From Nitrososphaera sp. (lineage in GTDB: Archaea; Thermoproteota; Nitrososphaeria; Nitrososphaerales; Nitrososphaeraceae): a DNA stretch of 64,000 nt. The notes below the pieces were generated by a model. That model did no database searches, was not told the DNA's origin, and saw only the letters and a list, made by a program, of their open reading frames with translations. Shown here piece after piece: positions 1 to 8,500 of this stretch (positions are counted from its first letter, which is position 1; every line of letters starts with the position of its first letter). A program made the translations under genes and the position numbers. The DNA is taken from positions 62,001 through 126,000 of the forward strand of contig JAJUFP010000006.1 of NCBI GenBank assembly GCA_029263715.1, written 5' to 3'.

Positions 1-515
1 TCGCTTATGTTGATGAGGGGAAGGACGCCTATCGCCTCACCGTACTGGTAAAGGAAGTTCAGGGTAAACGGGACAGCCGCAAAATACGCAAAGGCAACGC
101 CGGCCACAAAAAGTATGACGGCGGGAAGCATTATCCTTGAGATGCTTTTCCTGCTACGCGGGCTTATGGCCGGCGAGATGAACAGGGCAATCTCTCTGAC
201 TATGATTGGCATCGAGGCTATCAGGCCGATGAGAGCCGAGACGTAGATCTGTGCAAAGAACGCCTGGCCCGGTGCTGTCTGGACAAGGGTCACGCTGGGA
301 GGCAAAAGAGTCTGCTGCATGTACAGCGTTATCCTGGCCGAGAGGTTGTGTATGGGGTCGGGAAACGGGTAGGCCAGCATGATCCCGTTGTAGTCTATCG
401 GCCGCAGGTCAAAGGACATGGCAAAGACGGTTATCACTATTATGGAGATGACTATGCGAACCACGCGCATGCGTAGCTCTTCTAGGTGCTCGCCGATGGT
501 CATCTCCGTGGCCAT
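1..515 (-). CDS. tatC: Twin-arginine translocase subunit TatC (3' part outside window)
   Basis: Integral membrane core of the Tat system, which exports folded proteins carrying an RR signal. The reading frame is open from the ATG at 513-515 to the window edge, so the C-terminal part is missing. The N-terminus has the characteristic TatC opening (TEMTIGEHLEELRMRVVR), followed by a first hydrophobic helix, an external loop with FPDPIHNLSARI, then two more membrane segments ending in FTLNFLYQYGEAIG. About 171 residues are visible, against roughly 250-280 for the family. Family identity is clear from the EHLEELR signature. No tatA is visible in this window. Confidence 0.93.
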   Translation of the reverse strand, partial: MATEMTIGEHLEELRMRVVRIVISIIVITVFAMSFDLRPIDYNGIMLAYPFPDPIHNLSARITLYMQQTLLPPSVTLVQTAPGQAFFAQIYVSALIGLIASMPIIVREIALFISPAISPRSRKSISRIMLPAVILFVAGVAFAYFAAVPFTLNFLYQYGEAIGVLPLINIS

Positions 516-549
516 TGAATATATACAATAAACGCCTGTGAAATATAAT

Positions 550-1011
550 TTAGTCGGGGCCGGGGATTGGAAGCGCTTTGCCGGCGGGAAGCTTCCAAGA
601 TTCTTTGTCTACCTCATCCTTCGTTGCTTTTTCAAATTCCAGCGTGAGCTCGACGGGAGCATTGAACTTGAGGCTCAGCTCGTTGGCAAGCACGGCGACA
701 GATTTTGCATCCGCAAATTCCTTGGAGCCCTGCAGGAAGCCTCTGTTTTGCCTGTATAGCAGCTGGCCTCCAAACTTGCCCTGCAAAAATGCGGCCAGGT
801 CTTGCACTGTCTTTTGTGGCACGTCGTTAAAGTAAAAACAGATGCCGTGCACGGGCTCCTTGTCAAAGGGAGTGCCGTACCTGTACCAGAAAACACCAAA
901 ATGCTCGTACTCGCCCTGCATGCACTTGATGTCCCAGTGGTTTGCCTTTTCAGCGGGATAGTCCGCCGAGAGGACATCGGTGATTACAAGACGCCAGTAC
1001 CTGACGCGCAT
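550..1011 (-). CDS. Conserved hypothetical protein, 153 aa
   Basis: Not recognised as a known family. The product is soluble, with no signal peptide or membrane segment. It is rich in aromatic residues in its first half (HWDIKCMQGEYEHFGVFWYRYG), and ends in a stretch with balanced charge and a proline-rich tail (GKALPIPGPD). It reads away from the gene at 1089 and towards tatC on the same strand. Codon use and the absence of a competing frame of equal quality support it as a real gene. Function unknown. Confidence 0.75.
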   Translation of the reverse strand: MRVRYWRLVITDVLSADYPAEKANHWDIKCMQGEYEHFGVFWYRYGTPFDKEPVHGICFYFNDVPQKTVQDLAAFLQGKFGGQLLYRQNRGFLQGSKEFADAKSVAVLANELSLKFNAPVELTLEFEKATKDEVDKESWKLPAGKALPIPGPD

Positions 1012-1088
1012 GGCAGTCGTGTAGAATACGGCATTATAATAACGTTAGATCGGGTAAAAATAAATGAACCTTACCTGCCATTGGCTGT

Positions 1089-1589
1089 ATGCCAGCTACA
1101 AAATACACACTTTCCCCTGACCGGAACAAGCTTTTCGAGGAAATGGAACGGCAGTTTGAAAGCAAGGACATACAGTATTTCAAGAACCTGCTGACCCATC
1201 AAGACAGCGTGGTCAGAACACGGGCCATCTGCATTCTGGCCGAGATTGCCGGTGAAAGTGCCATCGAGCCCATTAGCAACGTTCTCAAACTTGACAAAAA
1301 CGATCTTGTAAGGCATGAAGCCGCCTTCTCCCTTGGCCAGCTGGGTCTTAACAGCGGCATCCCGGCCCTTGCCGAGGCCGTCAAGAAGGATTCAAGCTTC
1401 TTTGTCCGCCACGAGGCCGCGGTGGCCCTGGGCGTTATCGGGTCCGAGGATGCAAGGGAGACGCTGAACCAAGCCCTGAACGATGAAAGCGAAGAAGTCC
1501 GAGATTCAGCAGTGGTCGCGCTTGCCAACCTTGATTATATCAAAGCGGTAAACAGAATAAACGACTTTACGAGAATGACCGGCGGCTAA
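1089..1589 (+). CDS. HEAT-repeat protein with two deoxyhypusine-hydroxylase-like His-Glu motifs
   Basis: 166 residues made of about four HEAT-type helical repeats. Two neighbouring repeats carry VRHEAAFSLGQLG (H76-E77) and VRHEAAVALGVIG (H108-E109). In eukaryotic deoxyhypusine hydroxylase (DOHH), which hydroxylates deoxyhypusine on eIF5A, four such HE motifs bind a di-iron centre, and each half of that about 300-residue protein carries two, 33 residues apart. Here the spacing is 32 and the protein is half size, so a homodimer could rebuild the four-HE site. That is inference; many HEAT proteins and phycocyanin-lyase-like proteins share the fold without metal. No eIF5A or deoxyhypusine synthase gene is nearby. 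The start is the ATG at 1089; the following short gene lies 24 bp downstream on the same strand. Confidence 0.85.
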   Translation: MPATKYTLSPDRNKLFEEMERQFESKDIQYFKNLLTHQDSVVRTRAICILAEIAGESAIEPISNVLKLDKNDLVRHEAAFSLGQLGLNSGIPALAEAVKKDSSFFVRHEAAVALGVIGSEDARETLNQALNDESEEVRDSAVVALANLDYIKAVNRINDFTRMTGG

Positions 1590-1612
1590 ACAGTATAATA
1601 CGGGGTAGAGAA

Positions 1613-1933
1613 ATGTACAGAAATTCCATGTCCAAGGGGGTCTGGCTTGAGAACATCTCCGGCAGCTGGCGTGATGTCAAGTGCCCCTGCGGAAGCACAT
1701 TTCATTTCCGCGGCAAGATAGACGACCTCTTTGCATGGGAACGGATTCATCTGCGCCACATGGCCTCTGACTACGACAATCACGAGATGCTGTCCTTCTA
1801 CCCAAAGGACATGGTGATAATCTACCACTCTACTTCCGGCTACGTGATTGAAAGACGGAAGCACAAAAAAGAAGAGATAAGCGAGGTCAACCAAGCTCGC
1901 ATGTACGGGCAGGTTAAACTGGCCGGTGTCTAG
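1613..1933 (+). CDS. Small conserved hypothetical protein with a CxC motif, 106 aa
   Basis: Unrecognised soluble protein. It contains one Cys pair in KCPCGSTFHF near residue 26 and two His pairs or clusters (RIHLRHM), which might bind a metal, but there is no second Cys pair as in a standard zinc ribbon. It follows the HEAT-repeat gene by 24 bp on the same strand and may share its transcript. Its stop codon abuts the stop of the convergent VOC gene with no spacer. An alternative start is the second Met (residue 6). Confidence 0.75.
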   Translation: MYRNSMSKGVWLENISGSWRDVKCPCGSTFHFRGKIDDLFAWERIHLRHMASDYDNHEMLSFYPKDMVIIYHSTSGYVIERRKHKKEEISEVNQARMYGQVKLAGV

Positions 1934-2299
1934 TTACTTTTCCATGGGTTCCCACAGCGCAAAGGTGTTGTTTTCCGTATCCGTGCACACGGCAAACCAG
2001 CCGTAGGTCGGAACTTCTGTCTTGGGGACCGCGATTTTTCCTCCAAGCCTTTCCACCTTCTTGGAATAGTCATCGATCGAGTCAACACCGATGTAATTCG
2101 TTATGGGTTGTTGCGGATGCTGTCTTTTCATCATGCCGCCGCCTATGGTCTCCTTGCCGTTTTCATCGGTGGTGCGGAACATCCAGTATTCCATCTGTCC
2201 GGGTATCTTCTCTATCTTCCATCCAAAAAGGTCACCGTAGAATTTCTTTGCGCGTTCTATGTTGTCAGTTGGTATCTCAAAATGAACAATGGTCGCCAT
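1934..2299 (-). CDS. VOC-superfamily protein (glyoxalase/bleomycin-resistance fold)
   Basis: 121-residue single VOC domain, with the usual opening IVHFEIPTDNIERAKKFYGDLFGWK and the closing pattern VCTDTENNTFALWEP. The metal-ligand positions of the family are only partly present (H6 at the start, E118 near the end), so a metal-dependent reaction is possible but the substrate cannot be predicted. A GAGGT element about 8 nt before the ATG could serve as ribosome-binding site. It is transcribed divergently from an HxlR-type regulator with an 87-bp shared upstream region, a common arrangement in which the regulator controls the neighbour. Confidence 0.88.
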   Translation of the reverse strand: MATIVHFEIPTDNIERAKKFYGDLFGWKIEKIPGQMEYWMFRTTDENGKETIGGGMMKRQHPQQPITNYIGVDSIDDYSKKVERLGGKIAVPKTEVPTYGWFAVCTDTENNTFALWEPMEK

Positions 2300-2333
2300 A
2301 CATCATTACCTCTTGCTAGTAGATATAAAAAAG

Positions 2334-2343
2334 TAATATATTA
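2334..2343. promoter_or_regulatory. Perfect 10-bp palindrome in the VOC/HxlR divergent promoter region
   Basis: TAATATATTA is a perfect inverted repeat lying between the two divergent genes. It can work as a TATA element for either direction and may also be an operator for the HxlR-family regulator encoded next to it. The site is seen directly; the binding is inferred. Confidence 0.4.
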
Positions 2344-2386
2344 ATAGGCAGGTGAATCGCCGGTAATCAGGTAAAAGCGCGGTAAG

Positions 2387-2782
2387 TTGTCCATCGATTT
2401 TGCCAACGCAATGCAGCAGTTGAAGCGCTGTCCTATCGATTTTACGTTTCAGGTGATCGGTAAGAAATTCACTGTGCTCATACTGCGCAACATGATGCTT
2501 ATCGGCCATGTGCGGTTCAACGAATTTCTAACGATTGAAGGCATCAACCCCAAGACACTTTCACAAAGGCTTAAAGAGATGCAGAAAAATGGCCTTGTAG
2601 AACGCAAGGTGTACCCCGGCACACCAGTCAAGATTGAGTACCATCTCACGGAAAGAGGCTGGGCGTTAAAGCCGCTACTCGATCAGATGATAGCCTTTTC
2701 AATACAGCATTATCCAAAAGAAGTTTGCATGGATGGCAAACCCAAGACGCTGGAGGATCTGTACGGCAAGCCCAGGAACTGA
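2387..2782 (+). CDS. HxlR-family winged-helix transcriptional regulator
   Basis: 131 residues. The family pattern is clear: a conserved Cys near the N-terminus (LKRCPIDFTFQVIGKKFTVLILRNMM), a recognition region (RFNEFLTIEGINPKTLSQRLKEMQKNGLVERKVYP) and the wing (PVKIEYHLTERGWALKPLLDQM). HxlR proteins are dimeric regulators, often responding to electrophiles or redox stress through the N-terminal Cys. The listed start is TTG; an in-frame ATG at 2411 would remove eight residues and still keep the Cys. Divergent from the VOC gene, which is its most likely target. Confidence 0.9.
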   Translation: MSIDFANAMQQLKRCPIDFTFQVIGKKFTVLILRNMMLIGHVRFNEFLTIEGINPKTLSQRLKEMQKNGLVERKVYPGTPVKIEYHLTERGWALKPLLDQMIAFSIQHYPKEVCMDGKPKTLEDLYGKPRN

Positions 2783-2931
2783 GGCTGCCGCTGTAATTGC
2801 ATCGATCCGAAAGCATTTACGTTCAACTTTCTAGCACCGTGTTCGAATTACCTCGTATCTGGCTAAAGGGATTGCATGTTTGATTTCCAACATACAACTT
2901 TATTTACGATGACAATACAATTGTAATTGAA

Positions 2932-4113
2932 ATGGGATCAATGGAACTTGCCGTCAGGATAAACGGAGTTCTTCCTGATGTAGCAGCTGGACCCGGTGAG
3001 GCGAATACTTCAGTTTCAATATACTCTGGCGATTTCCATCTGCTTGTGGATGCAGGAAGCGGCGTTTCTGCCAGTCTTAAGGCCAGCCAATTGGGCAGGC
3101 CGATGCCGGACGCCATCCTGATCACCCATGCTGAAAATGAACACATTAGCGATCTGCCATCGTTGGTTTCGCAGTCAAATGTCAGGATATTTTGCACGAC
3201 TGATTGCATGAATCAGGTAATCAACAAGCTACCCTTTTTTGCTGACAAGCAAGCCATGTTTACGGCCATCCAGCCTGGCCAGCCTTTTGAAGCCGGCCCG
3301 TTTTCGGTGACTCCGGTGGCCGCAGAGAACGCTGGCGATGAGCCGGGCTTTCCGGGCTCTGTCATCTATGTCATCAGAGTTGGGGACAGGAAGATAATTG
3401 CCGGCTGGGACTTTCTTACGCTGCTCAATGCCGATCAGAATCTGATGTGGAATCCGGACCTGTTGTTGCTTGGGACGGAGACCTACAACGAGCATCCGTC
3501 CACCGGCATGATCTCTGTCTCTGAAGCGTACGATATAGTTAGGCGATGGAACGCCAAGGACTGCTACGTGCTTCATTACAGCGGCGAAAAAGACACAGAG
3601 GATAAACGGAACCAGTGGCACAGGGGACCCGTCGGACCGCTGTCTCCGGATGAGCTTCAGAAGGTCATCAACGATCACCTGCTTGTTACCGGACATGAAG
3701 GCAAGTTTGCCATCACTGTCGCCAGGCAGGGTATGGTGTGGACTCCAGCTGCAAAGGTGGAAGAGGAAGGACCGGTTGGAAAGAAGATCGAGATCGAGGC
3801 TCTGGAAAAGTACGTGTTCAGCCTTGAAAAGTTGTCTGACGGCAAAGTGGCTCTGTCTATTGAAGATAGCGTAAACCGGCTGACCTCAGAATTCATCAAC
3901 CCGCGGCTTGGAGGCGACGGCAAGTCGCTGAACACCGATGCAGTCAAAAGCATGATGATGAAAGGCCCGGAACTTCATCTCGGCGTGTCCGAATCCTCAG
4001 TCAGGCTGGACGTCTTGAAGGGCAAGAAGCCCATGTTTGCCAAGGACATCCCTGTCAGCGAGCAGGACGCACGGAAGCTGGTCAGATACCTTCGGGAGAA
4101 CTTTACCGCCTGA
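2932..4113 (+). CDS. Metallo-beta-lactamase-fold protein with an altered metal motif
   Basis: 393 residues. The N-terminal half has the MBL layout (FHLLVDAGSG, then PDAILITHAENEHISDL). The usual HxHxDH signature appears as H66-x-E68-x-E70-H71, so the second His and the Asp are both Glu. Later candidate ligands remain (AGWDF, CYVLHYSG). The C-terminal 120 residues after EEEGPVGKKIEIEALEKY do not belong to the core fold and may form a dimerisation or regulatory domain. Substrate unknown. Its stop lies 8 bp from the stop of the convergent hydrolase gene. The listed start is the first of two Met codons (M1 and M4). Confidence 0.85.
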   Translation: MGSMELAVRINGVLPDVAAGPGEANTSVSIYSGDFHLLVDAGSGVSASLKASQLGRPMPDAILITHAENEHISDLPSLVSQSNVRIFCTTDCMNQVINKLPFFADKQAMFTAIQPGQPFEAGPFSVTPVAAENAGDEPGFPGSVIYVIRVGDRKIIAGWDFLTLLNADQNLMWNPDLLLLGTETYNEHPSTGMISVSEAYDIVRRWNAKDCYVLHYSGEKDTEDKRNQWHRGPVGPLSPDELQKVINDHLLVTGHEGKFAITVARQGMVWTPAAKVEEEGPVGKKIEIEALEKYVFSLEKLSDGKVALSIEDSVNRLTSEFINPRLGGDGKSLNTDAVKSMMMKGPELHLGVSESSVRLDVLKGKKPMFAKDIPVSEQDARKLVRYLRENFTA

Positions 4114-4121
4114 GTCTGCGG

Positions 4122-4970
4122 CTATTCGCTTAGGAACCTGTGTAGTATCTGGCAGGCCAAGGCCGGCTTCTCGGCAAAGGGGGCGTGTCCTGCATCGTTT
4201 ATTACCACGCTTTCTGCATTTTTTAATTCTCTTTTGAATATCTGGTAGTAATCGAGCGGTATCAGCCTGTCCTCGCTTCCCCAGATTATGAGGACCGGAA
4301 TGCCGCTGTCGTTAATTTTCCGAAGCCTGTTGGCCCCAAGGCGGGTTTTCGTGCTGTTGTAAAAAGCCGACTGGAAGGCATGCCTTGCGTTTGGCTGGCT
4401 GATCCTGTAGATGAACCCGTCAACCAAAACTTCTGGGATCCTGATCGGGTTTGCCACCAGCTGCTCAAACACACTTCTTACCGACTGCTTTGAGGGATTC
4501 ATTGCCGCATCCAGGTACTGCTCAAGCAGGGGTGTCGGACCGTCAAGCATCCCAGACGAGTCTACCAGCACCAGCCTGTCGACAAGGGACCTGTTCTCTA
4601 TGGCCAATTCAGCGGCTATGTATCCGCCAAGTGAATGGCCCACTATGCATGCCCTGCCGTCGTCTATCCGGGTTTCATGCATGAACCGGGCGATAACCTT
4701 TGCAAAATTCTTAATGGTATAGTCCATCTCCGGCTTGTCGCTTCCTCCAAATCCCGGTAGGTCGACGGCAACCGCATGCATGCCTGACAGAGACAGCGCG
4801 TCGGGTATGTCAAGCCACCTGTCAGAAGAAGAGCCCAGGCCATGGATGAACAGCACATGTCTTTTGGAAATGGGATGACTTTTTGACTTGCCATCTCTAA
4901 TGACCGCGTTGTCGGCCGACTCTAGATACCTTATTTTCAGGCCATCCACGTTGACAAAGGCTTCTCTCAA
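4122..4970 (-). CDS. Alpha/beta-hydrolase-fold protein
   Basis: 282 residues with the complete catalytic set of the family: oxyanion-hole region FIHGLGSSSDRW, nucleophile elbow GHSLGG (S113), acid in IIWGSEDRLIP and the His in INDAGHAPFAEKP. It resembles soluble esterase, C-C hydrolase or haloperoxidase-like members, and the substrate cannot be decided. No signal peptide. It converges on the MBL-fold gene and diverges from the phosphodiesterase gene at 5029, with 58 bp between them. Confidence 0.92.
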   Translation of the reverse strand: MREAFVNVDGLKIRYLESADNAVIRDGKSKSHPISKRHVLFIHGLGSSSDRWLDIPDALSLSGMHAVAVDLPGFGGSDKPEMDYTIKNFAKVIARFMHETRIDDGRACIVGHSLGGYIAAELAIENRSLVDRLVLVDSSGMLDGPTPLLEQYLDAAMNPSKQSVRSVFEQLVANPIRIPEVLVDGFIYRISQPNARHAFQSAFYNSTKTRLGANRLRKINDSGIPVLIIWGSEDRLIPLDYYQIFKRELKNAESVVINDAGHAPFAEKPALACQILHRFLSE

Positions 4971-5028
4971 CGCGCCTTTCTTGTTTGATACTAAACATTA
5001 ATCTTCTTAACTACCCTCTTCATCCCAA

Positions 5029-5556
5029 ATGAAGATCGGGATAATATCAGACACGCATGACGACGTTGACAATGTAAGAAAAGCAATCAAAATATTCAAT
5101 GAAAGAAACGTCGAGCTTGTCATTCATGCCGGTGATTACGTCTTTCCCGGCGTGGTACAAGAGTTCAAGGCTCTCAAAGGCGCGAAACTGGTAGGAGTGC
5201 TAGGAAACAATGACGGGGAGAGGACCGGCCTGCTGCGAAGATTTCTGGAAGTCGGCGGCCAGCTTTTGGGCGAGCTTGGAGAACTGGAAATCGACAGCAT
5301 AAAACTTGGAATCTATCACGGGACCAGCGAAGAGATAAAACAAATGCTTGCCAGCAGCAAAAAATACGACGTCCTTATCTGCGGCCACACGCACAAAAAA
5401 GAACCAAAAGAAAATAGAGGCAGGGTAGGCGAAGGAACATTCATTCTGAATCCGGGCTCTGCGCACAGAATGGTCAAGAACATTCCAGTGTTTGAGCAGG
5501 CAGGAATCATGATTCTTGACACGCAAACAAAGGAATACGACTATGTGCAGCTTTGA
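5029..5556 (+). CDS. YfcE/MJ0936-type metallophosphoesterase
   Basis: 175 residues, matching the compact archaeal phosphodiesterase family (MJ0936-like). The metal motifs are all present: GIISDTHDD (D-x-H), VIHAGDYV (GD), LGNND (GNxD), IYHGT, and CGHTHKKEP (GHTH). These enzymes hydrolyse phosphodiesters such as bis-pNPP or 2',3'-cyclic nucleotides with Mn or Ni; the natural substrate is unsettled. Starts at an ATG just downstream of the divergent hydrolase promoter. The stop lies 12 bp before the stop of the convergent protease gene. Confidence 0.93.
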   Translation: MKIGIISDTHDDVDNVRKAIKIFNERNVELVIHAGDYVFPGVVQEFKALKGAKLVGVLGNNDGERTGLLRRFLEVGGQLLGELGELEIDSIKLGIYHGTSEEIKQMLASSKKYDVLICGHTHKKEPKENRGRVGEGTFILNPGSAHRMVKNIPVFEQAGIMILDTQTKEYDYVQL

Positions 5557-5568
5557 CCAGTTATGCTC

Positions 5569-8500
5569 TTACTTTACATAGACGCTGACCAGATCTTTGC
5601 GCACAAAGCGCGTGTTTAGGACAGGGCACATTCCTGAGGCCGTGACTACTATGTTGTAACTTCCGATATTCTTGGTTTCTCTGAACTGTCCTACAAGAAC
5701 ACCGGTTCCCGCGCCGATTGAGGGGACTGTTGGCGACACGATGCCCGGAACAGTGACTACAGGCAACGGCGTCACGACAGATACATCCGGACTGGTAACG
5801 GTAGGGCCCGAGGACAAGAGGCTTCCAAGCCCGATCCGTCTCAGCGTGTCAGAAGACGTGCTCTTGAGGTTTACGGTGCTACTGGCAGTTGCAAATATGT
5901 CGGTTTCCCTTAGCATTTTGTTGCGCAAAGCCGCCAGCTTGGCCATGTCCTGCGGCATTTTGTCGCCCCGGATTGACACAACCATCTTCTGCAGTTGAGA
6001 GGCGTATTTCACCATTAAATCCGGTATGCTTGCAGCCAAGGTCTTGACATTGCAGGTTGCCGCAAACCCCTTGATGGGCATTTTGCCGTTGTAGACCTGG
6101 GCAGCAATGGTTATGGGGGCGCCCCTAACCACGTGCTTGGGGAAAAGGGAGGTTGCCAACTTGAGTGGCGACTTGACAAATCCGCCTACGGTGTAGCGGA
6201 CGTGTGTATTTTCATGCGTCTTTACCTCTACGAACCACTGCCCCGGTATCGGCTCTTGGAGTTTAAAGATGACATAGCCCTCCCCTTCTATGCGCCGGAG
6301 ATAGCTGTAACTGGAATTTAGCAGCCGCCCACGGGGATCGCGCAGCCGCACATTGACTTCGTTGGGTTTGCTTGGATCGCCGGAAACAAATTTCAGCTTC
6401 GAGTCAGCCCACGAGACTGTAAAAGTCACCTCGGTGGCGTATGCGTCTACAAAGGCCGGCAGACGGCTGCTGGAAGCCGTGGCAGAGTCGTTAACAATTA
6501 TGCTGTCGCCGCTGACCTGCCCTCTTATGTAGTTGTATATCTCAAACAGGTCGTCGATGGTTGGCATGTAGTAGTACCGGCCGCTGGTGGTGCTGGCAAT
6601 CTGCTCCAGCAGAGTCTGGTCCGATGCAGGACCCATGGCGCAGGTATAAACCGGCAGGTTTGGAGGAAGCAGGGCTACTGCGTCCAGAGCGGAGGGCTTT
6701 GACGGGTTTGCAGGGTCGCAACCCTTGTTGTCGTAACCGTCCGACAGTAGCACGACGGCTTTGGCTCCGGCAACGGTGGCCGTGTTCAGCAGATCCCGGG
6801 CTTTCAGTATGCCATCGCCCATGTATGTGCAGCCTCCAAATGCCATGCCATCGATCTCGCCTTTTGCGGCATCGCGAATGGGCTGGCCTGTTATGGTCTG
6901 TACAGCCGGAGACGCGCCTGTGGGGTATTCCACTGCGCCGGTGCTGCCGAAACTTACAACGCCGACCTGGTCGTCCACACTCATCAGGTCTACAAACTGC
7001 TTGCTGCTGATTCTGGTGACATTTTCGTAACCAAAAGTCACCATGCTACCAGAACGGTCTATCGCTGGCACGACGCTGACTGGGGTTGCGGAGGGAACCT
7101 CCGCATTGTCTATAACAAGCGCAAAATCCTGCCAGGGAGTGGCATCAAAGGGAGGCCTTGCATTCATGCTTAGAGCAGAAGCTATTACCCGCACCTGATA
7201 GACTCCATTTGGATTCTGGACGTAAACGCATTCTATGTTGTTGCGATCGTCAAAAGCGCCCCCGGTTGCAGAAAACCCGTTGTTAAACACGTTTCCTCTG
7301 TAGACGTTGCCGGTGGAAACCTCCGTCACCTCAAGGTCAAGGTCGTTTACCAATGCAGGGTTGGCGTTAGCAGCACCTGGAGCATCAGTCCACACAAGTG
7401 TAATCCGCATGGGGCGCGCTGTATCGACCGGCGATACTCTTATCTGATACTCCTGGCCGTTGGCAGTGAAAGCGTGCCGCTGGTCAGAAATGATCTTGGG
7501 CCCTCTGTTGGTGGCAGGGGCCTGCAGCATGATGTTTTCAAGGTTTACTCTGCCCCAGCCCTGGTCGTTGTTGGGTATGTTTGCAATCGGGATCTGATTT
7601 CCAGCTGCATCAACGCGGCGGGTAGAGCCGCCGGCGATGTCCACTGCCCCGTTGACAAGCAACGCCTTGAGCAAAGCGGTGCTGGGGTTTGCTCCACCTG
7701 TTCTGTTACGCCACCATTCAAACAACAAGGCACACATGCCCGCAACATGGGGCGCGGCCATGGAAGTCCCGCTATTGTCATAATGATTGCTGTGCACGGT
7801 TCCGCCGGTATCTGTGTAGGCGGTTCTTGGCTGCTGTATTCCCGGCGTTCCGGGGTTTGAATCTACGGTGGGCCCGGGTCGAACTGAAATAATGTTTGCG
7901 CCGGGAGCCACGATGTTGGGCAGTATGCGCCCGTCCACGGCCGGGCCGCGGCTGGAGCTCTGCCTCAATCCCCTGATGTCGTCAAGGTCCCCCTCGCCGG
8001 GCCGAAAGTTCAAGGAATTGCCCACCACGATGGCGTTCTTGGCCTCTGATGGCTCGCCAATGGTTGAGTTGTTGGGCCCAGAATTGCCGCAGGCAAAAAT
8101 AATTGCCAGGTTTTCAAGGGTCGCCGTGCCGGTGTTTGGGTCGCGCACCAGCTGATCAAGCGTCCTGCATAGGGCAGTGTACCCCTGGTTGAACAGGGCG
8201 ACTCCCGCGTTGGCCGTCCCCCAGCTGTTGTTCATGACGTTGGAATTGTTTGTGACGGCGCCTTGCACCCATGCATTCAGGTTGATGGCTACGCCGCCAG
8301 CTATAGCGTTTATGCTGCCAAAATTCGCGTTTGGGGCCATTCCCTGGCCAAGAACAAAACCCTGCGGGTCGGCATCCCCGCTTGCCCCGTTGCCTGCCGC
8401 GATGCCGGCGACATGGGTTCCATGCCCGTTGCGGTCCACGGTAATATTGCCGCCTGTCTGGTCAAGGAAAAAGGCCATTCTCCCTGCCAGGTCTGCCTGC

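Noticed and set aside
6561-7010. 149-codon plus-strand frame inside the large protease gene
   Set aside because: Trp/Cys/Arg-rich product that is the mirror of a well-supported protease/vWA coding sequence.
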